50,800 nucleotides of DNA, from contig JAAYRU010000028.1 of assembly GCA_012518615.1 (NCBI GenBank), positions 1 to 50,800 of the forward strand. Direction: 5' to 3'. Below the pieces are notes generated by a model, which saw only the letters and a list, made by a program, of their open reading frames with translations, ran no database searches and was not told the origin of the DNA. Source of the stretch: Christensenellaceae bacterium (lineage in GTDB: Bacteria > Bacillota > Clostridia > Christensenellales > Aristaeellaceae). Below, one piece after another: positions 48,445 through 50,800 of this stretch. Position numbers and translations under genes: made by a program. The number at the start of each line of letters is the position of its first letter. The stretch's first letter is position 1.

Positions 48445-49713
48445 TTAGTAGCCCCAGAAATCCTTACAGGTTTTAATAAACTCATCCGCAGTTGTTTCGC
48501 CAAGCAGATAGCTCTGTATGGCAGCAAGGTGCACGGTTGAAGAGTATTCTGCGAACCTCGGATCCTCAAGCGGGAACTTGGTAAATACCGTGTTCTCATC
48601 TTCCATTTCGTCCGCCCATGCCTTATACACAGGGAGTTTGAACATATCAGATGTTTCGTATGCAGCCTTGCTTACAGGAAGCGCGCCGTAAAATTCGCAT
48701 ATTCTAGCGTTTACTTCGCCTGAAATCATATATTTGATAAACTCAAAGGCTTCTTCAGGGTGTTCAGAGTTTGCCGCAACCGCAAGACCCGCATAGCCAT
48801 AGTCTAGGTAGCGCTTTCCGGAATCGCCAAGCGGCATTGGTATTGCAGTATATTGCTCAGGCTTTAGTGATTTTGATACATTGCCCACAGCGTCGGGATC
48901 CTGCACTAGGAAGGGGGTTGTGCCCGACACGAAGCCGTTAATCTGCTCGTTAAAGCCCCAGTTGATAGAGTCTGGCGGGCAGCACTCTTTAAACAGCGTA
49001 TAGTAGTTCTCTACTGCCTTTTTGCCACCGGGGGTGTCCATATAGAATGTACCGTCTTTTGTAAGGTAGATATTATCTTCGCTTATCTCCGGCACTTCAG
49101 TTACCCACATAACATCTGTGGTCTTGCAGGGAGCGCCTATTCCGCGAAGCGCGAATGCGTATTGCCCCTTTTCAGGGTCGGTAATCTTTTTGCATACTTC
49201 AAGGAACTCGTCGGTTGTTACAGGCATTTCCGTAACGCCGAGCTTTTCAAGTATGTCTGTCCTTACCATCAACGCTTTTACATATAGGTACTGAGGGATA
49301 AAGTATGTCGCATCGCCTATTGAAGAGCCTGCAAGCAGCGCAGCTTCTACCAAATCGTCCTTGCCTTCCCAGTTTGCAACGAGTTCATCAAGCGCATACA
49401 GGAAGCCGTTGTTTATCCACGGGGCAACAGAGTTGTCACGCATTTCGACGATATCAACATCCTGCCCTACGGCGAGCATAGAGGCTACCTTGGTTTCCGC
49501 GGTTTCATAGGGCGGTGAAACAAGCTCTATCTCTATATTGGGGAATTTTTCTTCAAAGCCCTTTATGGCTTCTTCAAGCACTAGAGTTCTTTCGGGCGAG
49601 GTCATAACCTCAACAAATGTAAGGGTGATTTTTTCCTCCGCCACCGCGCCCATAATAGGCATAGCCCCTACTATAAGCAACAGGGTACAAAATAGCGCAA
49701 TTAGTCTTTTCAT
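48445..49713 (-). CDS. Sugar ABC importer substrate-binding protein
   Basis: The 422-residue protein has a signal peptide (KRLIALFCTLLLIVGAMPIM, then GAVAEE) and the family-1 binding protein fold: TLVLEEAIKGFEEKFPNIEI, VDIVEMRDNSVAPWINNGFL (in part) and the late AFEFIKYMISGEVNARI. It delivers its sugar to the two permeases downstream. The adjacent cytoplasmic GH38 enzyme suggests an alpha-mannoside, by inference. TAGGAGG precedes the ATG and a strong promoter lies upstream. Confidence 0.94.
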   Translation of the reverse strand: MKRLIALFCTLLLIVGAMPIMGAVAEEKITLTFVEVMTSPERTLVLEEAIKGFEEKFPNIEIELVSPPYETAETKVASMLAVGQDVDIVEMRDNSVAPWINNGFLYALDELVANWEGKDDLVEAALLAGSSIGDATYFIPQYLYVKALMVRTDILEKLGVTEMPVTTDEFLEVCKKITDPEKGQYAFALRGIGAPCKTTDVMWVTEVPEISEDNIYLTKDGTFYMDTPGGKKAVENYYTLFKECCPPDSINWGFNEQINGFVSGTTPFLVQDPDAVGNVSKSLKPEQYTAIPMPLGDSGKRYLDYGYAGLAVAANSEHPEEAFEFIKYMISGEVNARICEFYGALPVSKAAYETSDMFKLPVYKAWADEMEDENTVFTKFPLEDPRFAEYSSTVHLAAIQSYLLGETTADEFIKTCKDFWGY

Positions 49714-49744
49714 ATTCTACCTCCTAGGTTTTTTATTTTAATAA

Positions 49745-49773
49745 ACCATAGCATTTTTATGCGTATATGTCAA
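49745..49773 (-). promoter_or_regulatory. Sigma-A promoter of the third sugar importer operon
   Basis: On the minus strand TTGACA (49773-49768) and TATGGT (49750-49745) are spaced 17 bases, about 32 bases before the ATG. Confidence 0.7.
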
Positions 49774-49828
49774 TTTGGGAAGAGATAATTTTTATAATTA
49801 TTTTTGCATAATTATCATTCCAACATTA

Positions 49829-49861
49829 AAAATACGGCGCTGCACAATGAAATGCAGCGCC
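49829..49861 (-). terminator. Intrinsic terminator of the Ser/Pro-repeat protein gene
   Basis: On the minus strand GGCGCTGCA / TGCAGCGCC form a perfect 9-bp stem (49861-49836) with an 8-base loop, followed by GTATTTTTAA. It lies about 20 bases past the stop codon. Confidence 0.85.
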
Positions 49862-49879
49862 GCCTTGAAGGCTAATTAT

Positions 49880-50800
49880 CTAATTATTTTCAACCAACAT
49901 TACAAGAGAACCGTTGGGTATTTCAGCCCATAGTGCGTTTTCTCCATATACCTGAACAATTTGCATTTCGGGGAAAATCACTTCTCCCTCAGGAGTAATA
50001 ATCATAATACGAACATTCGCTGCCGCCTTAAATGTTATGGGCAGAAGTTCATCTTTATCAACCCCTGTTGCCTGCACCTTATAGGCAGTAGATACCACTT
50101 TAGTATCTTTGGGCAGCGCAGGTATTGATTCCACCTTAGTTTCTGTCTTTTCAAGTGTTACGCTTATTTGGTTCGTATCACTTGTATCCAGTTTATCAGG
50201 CTCTACCCATACTTGGACATCGTCCCAACCTAATACTACTTGGTCTGCCTTGTTTTCCCCAAGCTCCTCAAGCATAGCAGGCTTCACATTAAATGTTACT
50301 TTCTTTTCCTCAGCAGCTACATTGTTTGCATTTACAACTATTACATTTTGACCTGTAGCGGTTTGAGCTACATCAGCTGTATAAGATACACTCCCTTTTT
50401 CATCATCAACAACTTCAATAATGGAAGCGACCGCTTCAGACACTTTAGGCTCACCCTCAACAACCGGTGCTGTGCTTGCTATAGGCTTTACAAGGGATAT
50501 AGACTGAGGTTTCTTTGTAGCCTGCGGTTTTTCTTCCGGTACTTCGGACGGCTTGGGTGTAACTCCCGGTTTGGGTGTTGAGGCAGGTTTTCTAGTAGGC
50601 TCTGATGTGCTTTCCTCTACGGGGGCAGGGCTAGGTGATACACTCGGCTTTACACTAGGTGATGCGCTTGGTAACACACTTGGCTCTACGCTAGGTGATA
50701 CACTTGGTGACACACTTGGCGACACGCTGGGTGTTGCGCTTGGCGTAGGGCTGGGCGTTACGCTAGGTGTTGCACTTGGTGTGGGGCTGGGCGACACGCT
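49880..50800 (-). CDS. Ser/Pro/Thr-repeat protein, C-terminal part (gene runs past the window)
   Basis: At least 306 residues are visible and the reading frame stays open to the last base, so the start lies beyond 50800. The visible part begins with about 55 residues of a PS-rich repeat (units such as TPSV, SPSV, TPSA), then a Lys/Pro/Thr-rich linker (STPKPGVTPKPS) and about 200 residues without a recognised family: an acidic, Val-rich region probably of beta structure (VSYTADVAQTATGQNVIVVN; VQVYGENALWAEIPNGSLVM). There is no C-terminal LPxTG motif or membrane helix. A secreted or wall-associated protein with a flexible linker is likely, but the missing N-terminus is needed for any real call. 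Confidence 0.75.
   Translation of the reverse strand, partial: SVSPSPTPSATPSVTPSPTPSATPSVSPSVSPSVSPSVEPSVLPSASPSVKPSVSPSPAPVEESTSEPTRKPASTPKPGVTPKPSEVPEEKPQATKKPQSISLVKPIASTAPVVEGEPKVSEAVASIIEVVDDEKGSVSYTADVAQTATGQNVIVVNANNVAAEEKKVTFNVKPAMLEELGENKADQVVLGWDDVQVWVEPDKLDTSDTNQISVTLEKTETKVESIPALPKDTKVVSTAYKVQATGVDKDELLPITFKAAANVRIMIITPEGEVIFPEMQIVQVYGENALWAEIPNGSLVMLVENN
50625..50800 (-). repeat. Low-complexity Ser/Pro repeat tract
   Basis: The DNA consists of degenerate 6- and 12-bp units (variants of GACACACTTGGC / GTTGCGCTTGGC on the plus strand) coding for PSxxPS. Units differ in third positions and by Thr/Val/Ala swaps. The tract reaches the window edge, so its full length is unknown. Confidence 0.8.

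Noticed and set aside
1-50800. tRNA or rRNA genes, CRISPR arrays, prophage, toxin-antitoxin or restriction systems
   Set aside because: I looked for tRNA-like folds, regularly spaced repeats and hallmark proteins of these systems and saw none.

Overview
The window looks like the chromosome of an anaerobic, amino-acid- and sugar-fermenting member of the Clostridia (Firmicutes). The evidence is strong AGGAGG ribosome binding sites, sigma-A promoters with 17-bp spacers, an NAD-linked [FeFe] hydrogenase operon, a selenocysteine-dependent glycine reductase operon, DRTGG/PHP regulatory genes and several Firmicutes-type sugar ABC importers. I cannot name the genus. Three in-frame UGA codons are best read as selenocysteine (selD, grdA, grdB).

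Layout. 1-2.2 kb: an exported FMN/FAD flavoprotein reductase. 2.3-10.5 kb (minus): one long operon running DRTGG - ATPase - sensory hydrogenase-like protein - DRTGG - PHP - NuoE-like - ATPase - ferredoxin - NuoF-like - HydA, that is, an NADH/ferredoxin-linked hydrogenase preceded by what looks like its own redox/H2 signalling module. 10.9-11.4 kb: a lone membrane-anchored protein of unknown function. 11.5-21.3 kb (minus): pucR-type regulator, ctpA protease, the small SRP RNA gene, glyA, polA, coaE, a lytic transglycosylase, an oligopeptide-type binding protein and a flavin reductase. 21.4-26.3 kb (minus): a sugar ABC importer (binding protein, ATPase and two unusually extended permeases). 26.5-27.6 kb (plus): selD, itself a selenoprotein.

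27.6-34.3 kb: an AT-richer cassette (regulator, sugar-binding protein, two permeases, AGE-family epimerase) bracketed by two directly repeated, internally deleted IS5-like elements of about 0.5 kb. It appears to have inserted exactly at the selD stop codon, between selD and the glycine reductase operon. 34.4-42.0 kb (minus): grdX-grdE-grdB-trxB-trxA-grdA-grdC-grdD. 42.1-43.3 kb: trmO and an ECF transporter S component. 43.5-46.6 kb (plus): a GH38 alpha-mannosidase, convergent with a third sugar ABC importer (46.6-49.7 kb, minus). 49.9 kb to the window edge: the C-terminal part of a Ser/Pro/Thr-repeat protein.

How it fits together. Glycine reduction uses thioredoxin electrons (TrxB/TrxA) and selenoprotein A/B/C chemistry to make acetyl phosphate; SelD supplies selenophosphate for the selenocysteines. 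Reduced ferredoxin and NADH from sugar fermentation can be reoxidised by HydABC as H2. Two of the three sugar importers have no ATPase gene and may share the one at 23.9-25.0 kb. All three binding-protein genes are followed by an intrinsic-terminator-like hairpin, and grdA is too, which suggests that partial termination sets high binding-protein and GrdA levels.
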